A stretch of DNA of 64,000 bases from Chrysomallon squamiferum (lineage: Eukaryota > Mollusca > Gastropoda > Neomphalida > Peltospiridae): assembly GCA_012295275.1 (NCBI GenBank), contig CM022675.1, positions 17,002,189 to 17,066,188 on the forward strand. The letters are read 5' to 3'. Below, piece after piece: positions 50,268-61,700 of this stretch (positions are counted from its first letter, which is position 1; each line of letters starts with the position of its first letter). The translations under genes and the position numbers were made by a program. The notes beneath the pieces are model-generated. The model ran no database searches. It worked only from the letters and a program-made list of their open reading frames with translations, and was not told the origin of the DNA.

Positions 50268-50524
50268 CTGGAAAATAATTTTAAAAATGTTAGTGTTCAT
50301 TCGCTCAGCCTGTATTCACTCGGCAGCAACATTATCAAAAGTAACTTATTTTGATTAAAACCATATCACAAAATATATTAGCTTTTTACAATTCAGTCTA
50401 AGTATGAGAATTTACATCATAGTCGAGGCCACCAGTCCAAAAAAAGAAAGAAAAACGTCATTCTATTCCAGAAGAGATAAAATTGAGGTAACATATTTGT
50501 TTCATAGCTTGTTACTTTGTCTCT

Positions 50525-50555
<31 letters not shown>

Positions 50556-50834
50556 TTCATTAATATATTTTTCCGTTTCTTTGTTTGTTTGTTTTATTTG
50601 TTTGTTTATTTATTCACTTGATCAGTCAAGTCAGTGATCTCCCTATTTATATAATCACTTCCTTTTTTCAAGTTTTATATTTATTCTTAACGTTGTACTA
50701 CTTAATGACGTCATCTTATTAAAACAAACCTGTCGAATCTCTCGCAGACGAACAAAGTCGCCATCTTCTGATGCTTCACCGGGAATGATCGACATCGACG
50801 ATGCCCGTCTTCGTATATGCGGAAGTCCAGGCAT
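46626..50834 (-). CDS. Ankyrin-rich TRP cation channel, TRPV-like pore
   Basis: Two coding exons (50834-50730 and 50267-46626) give 1248 aa. About 17 ankyrin repeats span residues 120-725, with clear TPLH/TALxxAA..GH cores. S1 begins near 862. S4-S5 reads FTRGFKLIHYFWKMIQHMIV, close to the TRPV pattern YTRGFQ..GIY.VMI.KMIL. The pore has IGMGEL near 1078, like the TRPV1-4 filter. S6 is near 1100, ending LLNLLIAMMNDSYSRI, followed by a TRP-box-like LAWRIESVQ. A predicted C-terminal coiled coil (about 1200-1245) could help tetramer assembly. The repeat count is nearer TRPA/TRPN than TRPV (six), so it may belong to a TRPV-related invertebrate subfamily. It should be a plasma-membrane, Ca-permeable sensory channel; the stimulus is unknown. 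Confidence 0.9.
50730..50834 (-). CDS. TRP channel exon with start codon
   Basis: Encodes MPGLPHIRRRASSMSIIPGE and on to LREIRQ, phase 0, donor GTTTGT. A TTTGCGCAG acceptor just upstream of the ATG implies a further non-coding 5' exon. The basic RRRASS motif resembles a PKA site (inference). Confidence 0.82.
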
Positions 50835-50865
50835 TTTTATCTGCGCAAATAATTGCAAATAATAA

Positions 50866-50904
<39 letters not shown>

Positions 50905-50991
50905 TTTAAAAAATACGGAGCCTTCATCTGAACGAGACATTCATATTTTAATAGTTAATAATAGATATAGAGATGCTTCCGTCCATCCATA

Positions 50992-50995
<4 letters not shown>

Positions 50996-51034
<39 letters not shown>
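50996..51034. repeat. (CA)n microsatellite
   Basis: About 39 bp of AC repeats, followed by TACA/TATA tetramers to about 51110. Confidence 0.95.
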
Positions 51035-51036
<2 letters not shown>

Positions 51037-51124
51037 ATACATACACATACATACATACATACATATATACATATATACATATACATATACATACATATAT
51101 GCATACATGCACATATCTGGAAAT

Positions 51125-51365
51125 GAAGTTCACTTTTAATGGCACATTAAGAAAAGGAATTAAGCAGCCTCATTCACTATTGTTAGGTACACCTTAAAGC
51201 TCATTAAAACTCTCTAATTAAAACAACTCGAAAACCCGTTTTAATTAACTGAATTTAAATGAAGTAGTTAATTAAAGGGCTCAGTTTGGTACAGTAGCCA
51301 ACTGGCAGCCAAAGAAGTTTAACTGAATCCTGTTAATTAATGTTTTAATTTCTATGATTATAAAT
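51125..51365. promoter_or_regulatory. Cluster of TTAATTA-type sites upstream of the TRP gene
   Basis: Within 240 bp I see many homeodomain-core words (TCTAATTAAA, TTTTAATTAACTG, TAGTTAATTAAAG, TGTTAATTAATG, and ATTAA in GGAATTAAG). They are set in non-repetitive sequence, 300-530 bp upstream of the TRP start codon. This could be an enhancer or promoter; it is inference from motif density. Confidence 0.35.
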
Positions 51366-51485
51366 GCAGTATTTCTATATGGAAGACGTTTTTTTTTGTT
51401 GTTTTTTTTGTTTTTTTTTTTTTTTTTTTTTTTTTTGATGTTATGGTAGAAATTTGTTTTACTAAGGTTTTCTGTATTTTGGGAT

Positions 51486-51516
<31 letters not shown>

Positions 51517-54094
51517 TTCATTTTATATCTGACTGTTTATATGCAACATATTTCCATCATAAACAGAAAAAAAAATTAATGTTTGAAAGATTATGAAAAA
51601 CTGTATTATTATTATGATTATTATTATTATTATTATTATTATTAGCTATTGTTTACTATAGTACGTGAGTGTTATTATACCGTTCTGAATCTAAATACAG
51701 TCAGTGCTAGTTTTGACATTCTTTTTAAAGAATACTTGGGTCTGTTAATGAAGATTAATATATTATTGATATTATCGACTGGTTTGGGCTAACGGAAGAC
51801 GTTAATATAACAGTAAATATTGATTGATTGGCTATATGACTATGCTATGAATAAGTTCTATTATTTGAGTGTAAATAAACTTTGTGAATTTGTTGAATGA
51901 CCGAAGGCCGTTTCCATGAGGTTATTTTCAAAAGAAGTACTTAAAATATCTCGTTACAACCTATAATTTCTGCTAATCTTATTATCATAATATTAATACT
52001 TTATTCGATTATCCACATCAAGAGCTAGACAAGATATATATTCTTTCTTTTTCATTCTTTCTTTTTTGTGTTAGGTATCGGGGGCGGTCTGTTTGTTTGC
52101 GACGTCTCCAGCTATTCTTATGACACACACCCACACACACACACATATACATACACACATAATACATACATACATATACATATATACAAACATACATATA
52201 TACATCATACATGGATACATACACACTCAAGCAAAGAAATTTCAGTTAATACAAACTATAAAATTAAGGTTATATTATACATAACTTTCCACGTTGCTTG
52301 ACAGGCTCAAACAGAAAGTATATTTATATACTGATCGTTTTTTAAGATTGCTTAGTTTACATGAATTACCTGTTTGCTAAACTGAAACATACATAAAAAA
52401 AAAAAAACGACAAACAAACAAAAAAAAACAGAGTACACGATTTAACCTTTATCATCTATGTACACAAAATAATATATTGTTTCCTATCACAATATACAGA
52501 CAGATTTTTACCAAATTCAGAACTGAAAGTCATTTAATTAACCAGTAATTTGAAAACATCTCACCTTATGTTGTAGTAACTAATAAATGACTATTGTTTT
52601 TTTTTATCTTCTGCATGTTGTCCATATGACTGAAATATTACTGTTTACGTCGCTGTTTAACTGAATAGAATAAAAACAGGCCGAAAAGAAACAAAACTTC
52701 TAACTTATGTATTTGCAATGAACCTAAGGGAGATAATCTTATATATATTTTATTCATATGTGTTTCGGTTGATGGCGTTCTGGGACTTGGTTGTTAAAGA
52801 AGTAACCAGCTTGTTTATGGGTAACCCAGCAAAACAGTTTCTAGATACTTAAATACCGTGAGGTGGATATTTAATATTAATCAATGGTCTTTCTTTTGAC
52901 CTCTCTTAGTTCGGCTTATTGGCAGCCCACTTTATATAGGATCGATAGAGAATGTGTGTAAACTGCATGATTATGTTAAATCCTGAAAGACCTGTATATT
53001 CCGTCTTTATGAATGGTGAAACAACAACGGTTACAGTTGCATAATAAATATAAAGTCATCAATAAAATAATTTAATCAATGGTGTGCTTACAGGGTGCCT
53101 GTTTGAGAGATGGCCAACATTAACTAACAAATGATAAACTATTACTGTTTGAACTGCATCTTCGTTGGTGAGAATAAAGAACTTTGGTTTCTTTTTTGGA
53201 CATGCTTTATTAATAATAACGTATGACAATAAATCAGTAAGCTTGTTATTTATTTACTGTAGTTTTCATTGTAGATTTTTCTTCTCATTTCTGTTTGTTA
53301 TTGAGGTAACTTTTCTTAGGCTGAGACTGCGCAAGAGTCACCAAGGGGTATTTAATCAAATGTAATATTTGAAAATATGTGGACACATTGTTAACAATTA
53401 ACTTTAAAAGATATTTAAATATAATTATTAGTACAGATATATTACAAAGATTTGCTTTCACAAATCAGGATGCGTAAATAATAACTGAATGGGAAATTAT
53501 AATAATATATACACTAAGAATACTATTTTGCTCTCGCCGTATTCAATTTGAATTCAAAAGTCGGAATGATATAATAAAGGCATCTTTTGTTTATACAAAC
53601 ACTGGGTGGAGAGGTATTGGGCGGGTAACATATTTGTTTTATTTCATTTATTTATTTATTATTATTTTCATCTATCATATTAAAACATTTTTTCGTTAAA
53701 ATATTTATTATTAATCTTTCACTCGTTTTAAATCTGATACTGATAGTTTACATCGAACTTTCTAATCTGCATATTTTAACTTACTTTGAGTTTTTAACAT
53801 AACTTATAGATGCCAGAATTAAATATATCTCTTCCATGAAGACTGTGATTAATAAACTTTTCCTGCTTCAACTATTGCAGTTCTGTATAGACCGCTTCTG
53901 GGTTTTTTTGCCACATTTCGAAAAACCTTTTATATGTTTGTGTTTTTAATCTACCGAAGTTCGAACCCGTCCATGAGTATACGATACCTCCGAAAGATGT
54001 CTCAGCGAGCCTGTCTGTTTGTTTAAACTGGCCACGAGAGCATTCATATTGTGTTCTCTCTTTTAGCTTAGAATTATCTAGATAGATAACATTT

Positions 54095-54143
54095 TGTGTG
54101 TGTCTGTGTGTGTGTGTGTGTGTTTGTGCGTGTGTGTGTGTGT
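54095..54143. repeat. (GT)n microsatellite
   Basis: GT dinucleotides with a few interruptions. Confidence 0.93.
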
Positions 54144-54839
54144 GCATTAACAATGGCGCCGCTATAATAATAACCACGACGAAACAAGCTCAGTCTGCTG
54201 TCCAATGAATTTGCATTGAGCTGCTGTTAGGTGCCTTCCTGAAAAGTAGTTAGGCCCAACTCATTTGCCTTCGGCAATGTCCATATTAGTCTAGACTCTA
54301 GCCTTTGTCCAGTTGAGCTTAGGAATCCCTACCAGGAGCTGTAACTCCTTCTGGTACAGCTCTCTGGTATAGAAATGCAGGCTACCTGACCACGTCAAGG
54401 AAGGGTCCATGAGGTAGTCTTGGAGAGTTCAATAGTGTGATTTAAAGTACATTAATCCACATTGTGAATTTTAAGTAAATTTTATTGTGCATATTATTCT
54501 ACACTGTTAATATTAATATCTGTATTTTTTCTAACACCCTTCGAAAAATACGGATTATTTTTCTTTTCCGGACAACGTTATTTCCTTTTAGTCCGTTAAT
54601 CAGAGGATCGACTGTACTTCAGCCATTGATTAAACTAATGTTGAGTACTGCATAGAATGGAAAACAGGCCGCTGAATGCACTAGGATGTGACAAAAAAAT
54701 TGGTTAATTATTTACTTTTTGAATGCTTTAGTTCAATGACGTTCACGCGGTTGTGCGTATTATATGCGCATTAGACTGGTTTCAGGTCCGAAAGAACTCT
54801 GACCTTCTGTGAGGCTGCGCAGTAATCGAACAGAATCCG

Positions 54840-54914
54840 GTTAAAACAAAATGGCTGTGCTTTATCGAAAAGAACAAAGAGTTATGAACATTTCAGCGTT
54901 GTATGTCTTTATGT
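54840..54914 (+). promoter_or_regulatory. Possible SMARCE1 promoter or 5' UTR exon
   Basis: ACAAAATGGCTGTG resembles a YY1-type initiator context. A GTATGT donor-like site follows at about 54910. Joined to the exon ending at 55734 it would be untranslated. Weak evidence. Confidence 0.3.
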
Positions 54915-55084
54915 TTTAAATTTTTTTCTTTTCCAGTCGTAATCCACATATTTTTGTTACCTCTTTATAAACTAAAGCTATCACTGGCTGAGTGATGTTT
55001 AAAAATCTCCAATTAGCTTCGGAAGTTTTAAAATTAAAACTGAATCAAATGCTGTTACAGTTATTATCATAATTCTGCAGACTG

Positions 55085-55590
55085 CTGTGACAGCATTTGA
55101 GCTTTGTATTTTAATAGCTGCAGTGATATTAAACCAGTAATCAGGTTAAAATTTCTTAAATAAATTGCAGTCATATTAAACCAGTAATCACTACTCTGAA
55201 GAATGTCACTCCCAAATTTTAAGAGCTTAGCACAGACCTTACCTGTGTCCTGTGACAGCATTTGAGCTTTGTAATTTAATAGCTGCAGTGATATTAAACC
55301 AGTAATCATGTTAAAATTTCTTAAATAAATTATCAGAATTTGATTTTGAGCAGCTGGTCTAGAAACAAGATTCAGCTAATTTATATATCATTCGAATCAT
55401 TCAGTCATTGTATCAATGTTACAATGTATGTGATGTATTTTTACAAATCCAAATGCAGTTTTAAATTCAAAATCAGTTTATTACGGTTAACCTATTTCAA
55501 ACATTCCAGCTAACTGTCTTCACTACCCTGAAGAATGTCACTCCCAAATTTTAAGAGCTTAGCACAGACCTCACCTGTGGCCTGTAAGTA
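55085..55590. repeat. Tandem repeat with a period of about 165 bp
   Basis: Unit A (CTGTGACAGCATTTGAGC... to CTTAAATAAATT, 82 bp) occurs at 55085-55166 and 55250-55331, offset 165. Unit B (CACTACTCTGAAGAATGTCA... about 66 bp) occurs at 55189-55254 and 55521-55586, offset 332, twice that period. The core GCAGTNATATTAAACCAG occurs three times. Confidence 0.93.
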
Positions 55591-55724
55591 TAATGTGAAA
55601 TTTTACTTATATTTATCTTTCTGAAAAGAAAAAAATTCCCATGTTCTCTGCAGTATCATGAACTGGTATCTGGCTGATTATTCTCCTTCAAATATTTGCA
55701 TTGTTGTTGTTCATAAACATGGAA

Positions 55725-55734
55725 ATGTCAAAAG
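55725..55734 (+). CDS. SMARCE1: SMARCE1 start exon (MSK)
   Basis: ATG TCA AAA G before GTATGT; phase 1 matches exon 2. An ATG six bases upstream (55719) is in frame and could give MEMSK. The exon may extend upstream to a TCTCTGCAG acceptor near 55654. Confidence 0.6.
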
Positions 55735-58700
55735 GTATGTCTTGGAGAACAGTATTAGAATAGAAGTTTCATATGAATCTTCTGCCCATTGTGAATTGGT
55801 ACCCAGTATTTCTTGTGTATGTAGGGAAGCAATGACATGTTTGGATAAATTCTGATGTGCAGATTTAGGTGACAAGTGACAACATAATTCAGTGATAGTC
55901 TTTGTTTGACTGTGAACACAGTTGATGAAAATATAAAGCATGTATCCATACAAAATCTGGCCCACTGCAAGCATTTTGGAATAATTTCCTTGAAGATTCT
56001 GTCTAGCTATGTCTGGTTAGGTGATAGGTTTGATGATACAGTGTTTCTTCTTGCTCATTCACTGAAAAAAGGAAAATAATAATTGAAAAAAAAAGAAACA
56101 ATGAGCTTTAAATGAGTTGAAATTAAGTTAAAAAAACATTAACAGAAAGAATCAGTAACTGGGCAAAATGAAGTCTTGATCATTTGAAAAACGAATAATT
56201 ATGAACAACATTTGGTGACATAACCTGTAAAAATTACACAACACGATAGAACAGCATGTGCTTGTTTGATTTGTAAACAGATAACCTAGATGGCCATTTT
56301 AAAAAATCCATGTCATTGAAGACTTGAGACAGTTATGGATGAAAAATACTGTTACAACATTAGGGACATCTTTTTCCATCATTCATAAATACACAAGTAA
56401 TTTGAGAAGCATAAGTCAATTTAATCCATCCTCGTAATTTTGAGGTGCCATAACATTTTGTTGATCTGACAACTAACTAACCTTGTTTGAAACAGGCAAA
56501 ATAACAGTTGTTACTCATCTTTATGGAATTTCAAAGATGAAAAACAATGTAATATGTCAACCTATCTTTCACTCATGTTCTACTTGAGTGATTCAAATAT
56601 GTTGAAAATCATGAATTTAAAAAAAATCAGCATTGATACAAAATTTTATAAAAAATCTGCATATATACAGAAAAACTGCTGGAATCCTCCAAGAATAACA
56701 TAACATGAACCACTGTAAAATTAGCAACGGTGCACATCCTCATTAACATTCAACTGTACCATGTACAAGATTTAGAATTAATTTATTTACTATTTCTTGC
56801 AGCAAGATCACGTCCTGGAAGTTCAAAAGATTCAGATAAGGTTTGTGTTCCTTTTATTTATTAGTGAAACAAAACATATTCTTATAAAAAGATAACCATT
56901 TTCCATCACTAGAAACAAATAAAAGTAAAGAACACTGTTTATATACACATATAATTACCTATTCTCAGAAGTTGGGAAAGGGAGATGTTGGTATTTTATT
57001 TTTATCTAAAGTATTAATTTGAAAAATAAGTGTTGCACCTATCATTATTAGATATATGACTTCTTGGTTTTCATGTTGTTTTTGTAGATTATGTCAGAAA
57101 CAAACAGAAAACAGAATGTTTCAGATGTTATTGACAACACTAGTGTTTTATTAATAAATGTTCTCAAATTGATGTAAAAAACAGAAAGACTACATGTATT
57201 AAATCCATATATGCTTATCAATTACTCTAAAACTAACTTGATTGATAATCGTCAGAAACAGCTGAAAACTCAGGCTGCTGATTTAACAAAGTGTCAGTAA
57301 AGTAATTTTGAACATACAAACTATCTGTTTGGTTATTTTTATAAATAATATACTTTTCCTATGACCTTGACAATAAAAGTTTGTTCTATTTTCCAACACT
57401 GGAATCATACTTCAGATCTTTTGAGTTCACCTTTTGAGAATGGGTTATGTGCATATGTGTTAATTGTTGTTACTTGGAAGATGTTTATAAGAATCTTTAT
57501 TATGGTGCTTTATAGGTGCATTGTTTGCCAAACACTAGCCACAGAATCATATTGTAATTAAATGACAGGAATCCATAATTCATGTTTGACATACTTTAGA
57601 CATAGCTACATATGTTCACTTTGGTCTGCTAAAATGAATATCTTGTTGAGATGGTTTTATGTTTATATGCATATTTTGTTATAAATTAAAATTGTTTAAT
57701 GTGATCAGTTGCCAGTATATGTCAATTTGATATTTTTTAACAGTTTGTTGTCAACTAATATGTCTGAATTTTACACTACAGTCCAGTGGTCCATTCATCC
57801 AATCAGCTCATGGACATCCAGCTTTTGTTCCAACCAAAGTTGGCTCAAAATCGGCACCTGTGAGTAAAACAGTTTACATTAGTTTTATTTAGTTTGTTTC
57901 AGTTTTTCTTACCTTTTTAGATGGATTGTTTAATATAAACATAATTTACTTTTTTCATCTTTTGTACTTCACGTTCTTTGTAGATTAATTTTTGTTGTTC
58001 TTTTATAAGTAACTTGAATCCACAGTTGTAATTAAATGCAGCAAAGTGCAAATATACTGAGGTGTGTTTGTACAGAAAGTTGCCTTTTGGTGTTGAACAT
58101 TTGTGTAACTATTACAAACAATTTAAGTTGTTGACATTTAATTTAAATATTTTACTGTTAAACAAATTCAAAGTCTTGCATATATTTGAATTTTAACTCA
58201 TTTGTTTACAGAATTCTTTCTAATAAGCCTTTTCAGAAATAGTAATTTTAGGTAAATATTATTCATGTATTTTTTAAACTAACTTTTCTAAAGCAAAGGT
58301 AGGTAATACTATGGATATTCTACAGTTCATTTTTAAAGTACTTTACAGCATTCAAAGGCTACTGATTTTAAAAATGCACAAAATAATAAAAAAAAAAAAA
58401 ATTAAAACCTACCCAAAATAATCCTTTAACTGCAGAAATTCTAATACAAATTTAAAAAAAAAAAATGTATATAAATAATAATAAATAAAACATTAGTTTA
58501 AAATAATTATTTGACAGTTTCAGTGTTAGTAACTCATTCTGAAAAAAAAATGAAAGATTTATATGCAGGAAAAAGGTTACATATGCAGTAATTATACAGG
58601 ATTGAAGGTAATTTTATTTTAAAATTTTGATAAAGTACTTTAGTAAATAGTTATATCGTATATTGTGTTTCAGGTTGATCCAAGAGTGCCAAAGCCACCC

Positions 58701-61700
58701 AAGCCACCAGACAAGCCATTGATGCCATACATGCGGTACAGCCGAAAGGTGAGTAGAAAGGTGAGCTCGATCGCGACATCGGAAAACTATTTTTTTTTTC
58801 AGTTCAATAGACTGTCTGTAGATTGTGTATTGCGACATCAGAAACATTTTTCTCAGTTCTGTAGTCTGTTTGTAGTGCTGTTTGTGTGTATTTATATTTC
58901 AGCATCATTGTTTTTATTCATATTTGCTGTTTTGTGAGCTTCACCATTTAAAATGTGTTGTAGAATGTTTTCTTCAGTAATCATTTCAGTTATTTCTTTT
59001 TAGTAAGATTTCAAAAATAAGAAATTTACTGTTGTATTTATTTATTTTATTTTTATTTTATTTTTTTGTCATGTGACTTTATAAGCCAAATTTAAAAAGA
59101 GTTAAATAAAGTTTTAAAATAAAAATAGTTGGAGGGCTACTTCAGAAATAACAGCTTTTTTTTGTTAACAAAGTTTTATTGGAATAACCTATGCACCACT
59201 TACAAATATTGTTTGAATATCAGTACAGCAATACTGACCAGGACAGAGTGAGAACTCAGTGACTAACACTGTCAATGCAGTGAATGACATTTTATTTCCA
59301 AAAACGTTTTATTATTAAAATATCATTCAGCACATAACAAATTTGTGTGAATGGAATATGAGTTACAGAAGAGCAGTACTGTGTGACCCTCATATATATA
59401 TTTATGTTAAGTTGTGAGAATATGCAGGAATTGACACTTTTTCTTTATCACTGAAATGTACTGATGCACTGACTCTGTCATTGCCAGCTAATACTTTCCT
59501 CAGTTATCCAACATTCTTCTACATTTCTGTTTGATGATCTCATTTTATCAGCAACAACCTGTCATTTTATTGTCAAAATAATTAGAAGACTGAGAAAAAA
59601 GAAGAACAAAAACTGGAAATCTGCAGTCACAAATAGTACACTTTAAGCCTATAGTTAGCAGTTACTAATTAGAAATATGTGAATATATAAAATTGTATAG
59701 AACCAATAATCAATTAATACAATAATAGTCTTTGTAGATTGTAAATAACAAGGACAGATAGTTGATATGTATATGTTATATGTAGTTAGACATGGTTAAT
59801 TTTAAGTGTATTAACTGCATGTTGAATACTGGTGCATGCTTTAAAATTCTGTTATAATAATCATTAAATGTTTGAATGAAAAAAATAATTATATCAGTAA
59901 ACACACCGATAATGTTTTTAATTGTTAATAATTATTTAACTTGCAACTATATATGTATGTATGTATATATATAGTTGCAAGTTAAATAATTTGTTTCTTA
60001 GATGGGTAATGTGTAAAGTGTATTATTATTTTTATTTTACTGAGGGGGGACATTTGACTAATTTTATTGTTTATTAATAATTAAATACTTTTTTAATAAC
60101 AGTAATTTTATTAATATAAATAATTTAACGAGAAAATACATCAAATACATCACAATTATCATTTATTATAAACAGCCTTAAAAATAATTTTAAAAAATGA
60201 ATAATAATTTCTAAAAATTATTTTAAATATCAAATTAATAATATGTTCATATAAGTCTCAAAATAAAGTTACTGTATTTTTATTAATTTTATAGAATTCT
60301 GCAATAATTTTATTTATATATCAATAAATACTACCTTTAATAACATAAATAAAGGTAGTAATAATTTTTAAAAGGTGAATATTTGAGTATACATTGCATG
60401 ATTGTTGTCATTATGTTTTGTGTGTTGACTCGTCATTTCGTTTAAGGTATGGGAACAAGTGAAAGCTACAAACCCTGACCTTAAACTTTGGGAAATCGGA
60501 AAAATCATTGGCAGCATGTGGCGAGATCTGAATGAATCACAGAAACAAGAATTTATCGACGAGTATGAATCTGAAAAGGTTATTTTGATTTTTGAAGATT
60601 ATTAATATTTGTGTGTATTACTGATATTTTTAAAATTTTCTGTTCTCAAAATAGATGTTATATCTTTGTTTTGCATCAGTTCTGATAATAACTGAAAAAT
60701 TATTCTTTCAAATATTTAGTAATTTTTTATCTATTTATTTTATATATTGAAATAAATTATTATTTCACATTCTGCCAGTCATATATTTGAGCTTTTTTTA
60801 ACCACTGGTTGAGGTCATCATAGAAAAGAAATTATTCACATTTTTAAAAAGTGATTCTGTTATAATTAAAGAGTGAAAACCACCCAAAACAAGCAAATAC
60901 AAATTTTAAAATCTTTTCTGTGGTTCAGGCACTTATGTTTTCTATGATTATAATTATAGAAATCAAGATATCTATTTATTTTACTGAATTTGATTAGAAT
61001 CATATTTTATTGTTTTTGGACTGCTTAATTTTAAAATTGTTTGTACAATTTTTTTATTTTTTTTATTATTTACTTAATATGTTTACTTAATCTGTATTTT
61101 TCAGGCTGTGTACACAGAGGCTTTGAAAGCGTACCACAACTCACCAGCCTATCAGGCCTATGTGGCTGCAAAAAGCAAAGGTTTTAAAACTATTGTATTT
61201 TAATTTTTAATATCATTTTACTGTTTAATGTTACTTTTAATAATACTTTGCAGTAGTATTGAATATCACATTTTATTGTAATTATTCTCCATCTTTAAAT
61301 ATATTTTGTTTTAATTGAATACAAATTTTATTAATTAGGTCTGGCTTTTTATCTTTTAAAAAGTTGACTCATTAAGTTTTTAATATCTAAGTGGTTCATA
61401 CAGGTTTAAAATAAACATCTCAACTGTGACTATACACCAGCAATCTATGTGTGTATGTAAACTCTCTCAGTTTTGAATGCAGTTCACTCTAATTTTATGC
61501 AATGTCATTGTGGGTCCCATTGCTTTCTCTGTAGGAATTTGTACTAATTTGTCTGTTTCAAACCTGAAGATTATACACACAGTATGGTGTATTTTTTTTT
61601 TTTTTTTTTAAATCAGTGAAATAATTTAAAAAGAAATATCTTTATTTGTCTTGCTACATTACAAATTAGTTACGTTTTGTATATATGTATTTCAAAGTGT

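Larger units (their letters stand above)
51366..55081. other. Intergenic, no gene supported
   Basis: Poly-T runs at 51388-51511, ATT and CA repeats, and a (GT)n tract at 54095-54143. The segment at about 54180-54460 is denser in G+C and resembles old transposon-derived sequence but shows no decisive motif. An A/G-balanced patch at 54745-54920 may be the SMARCE1 promoter and first exon. Confidence 0.45.

Noticed and set aside
53872-54177. 101-aa minus-strand open frame
   Set aside because: Its first third translates a CA repeat; the rest lacks splice context or a recognisable family.
54180-54460. LINE fragment
   Set aside because: Composition looks transposon-like but I could not find reverse transcriptase or endonuclease motifs.
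55658-55855. MNWYLADYSP open frame as the SMARCE1 N-terminus
   Set aside because: Spliced to exon 2 in this frame it meets a TAA within a few codons; the MSK frame joins correctly.
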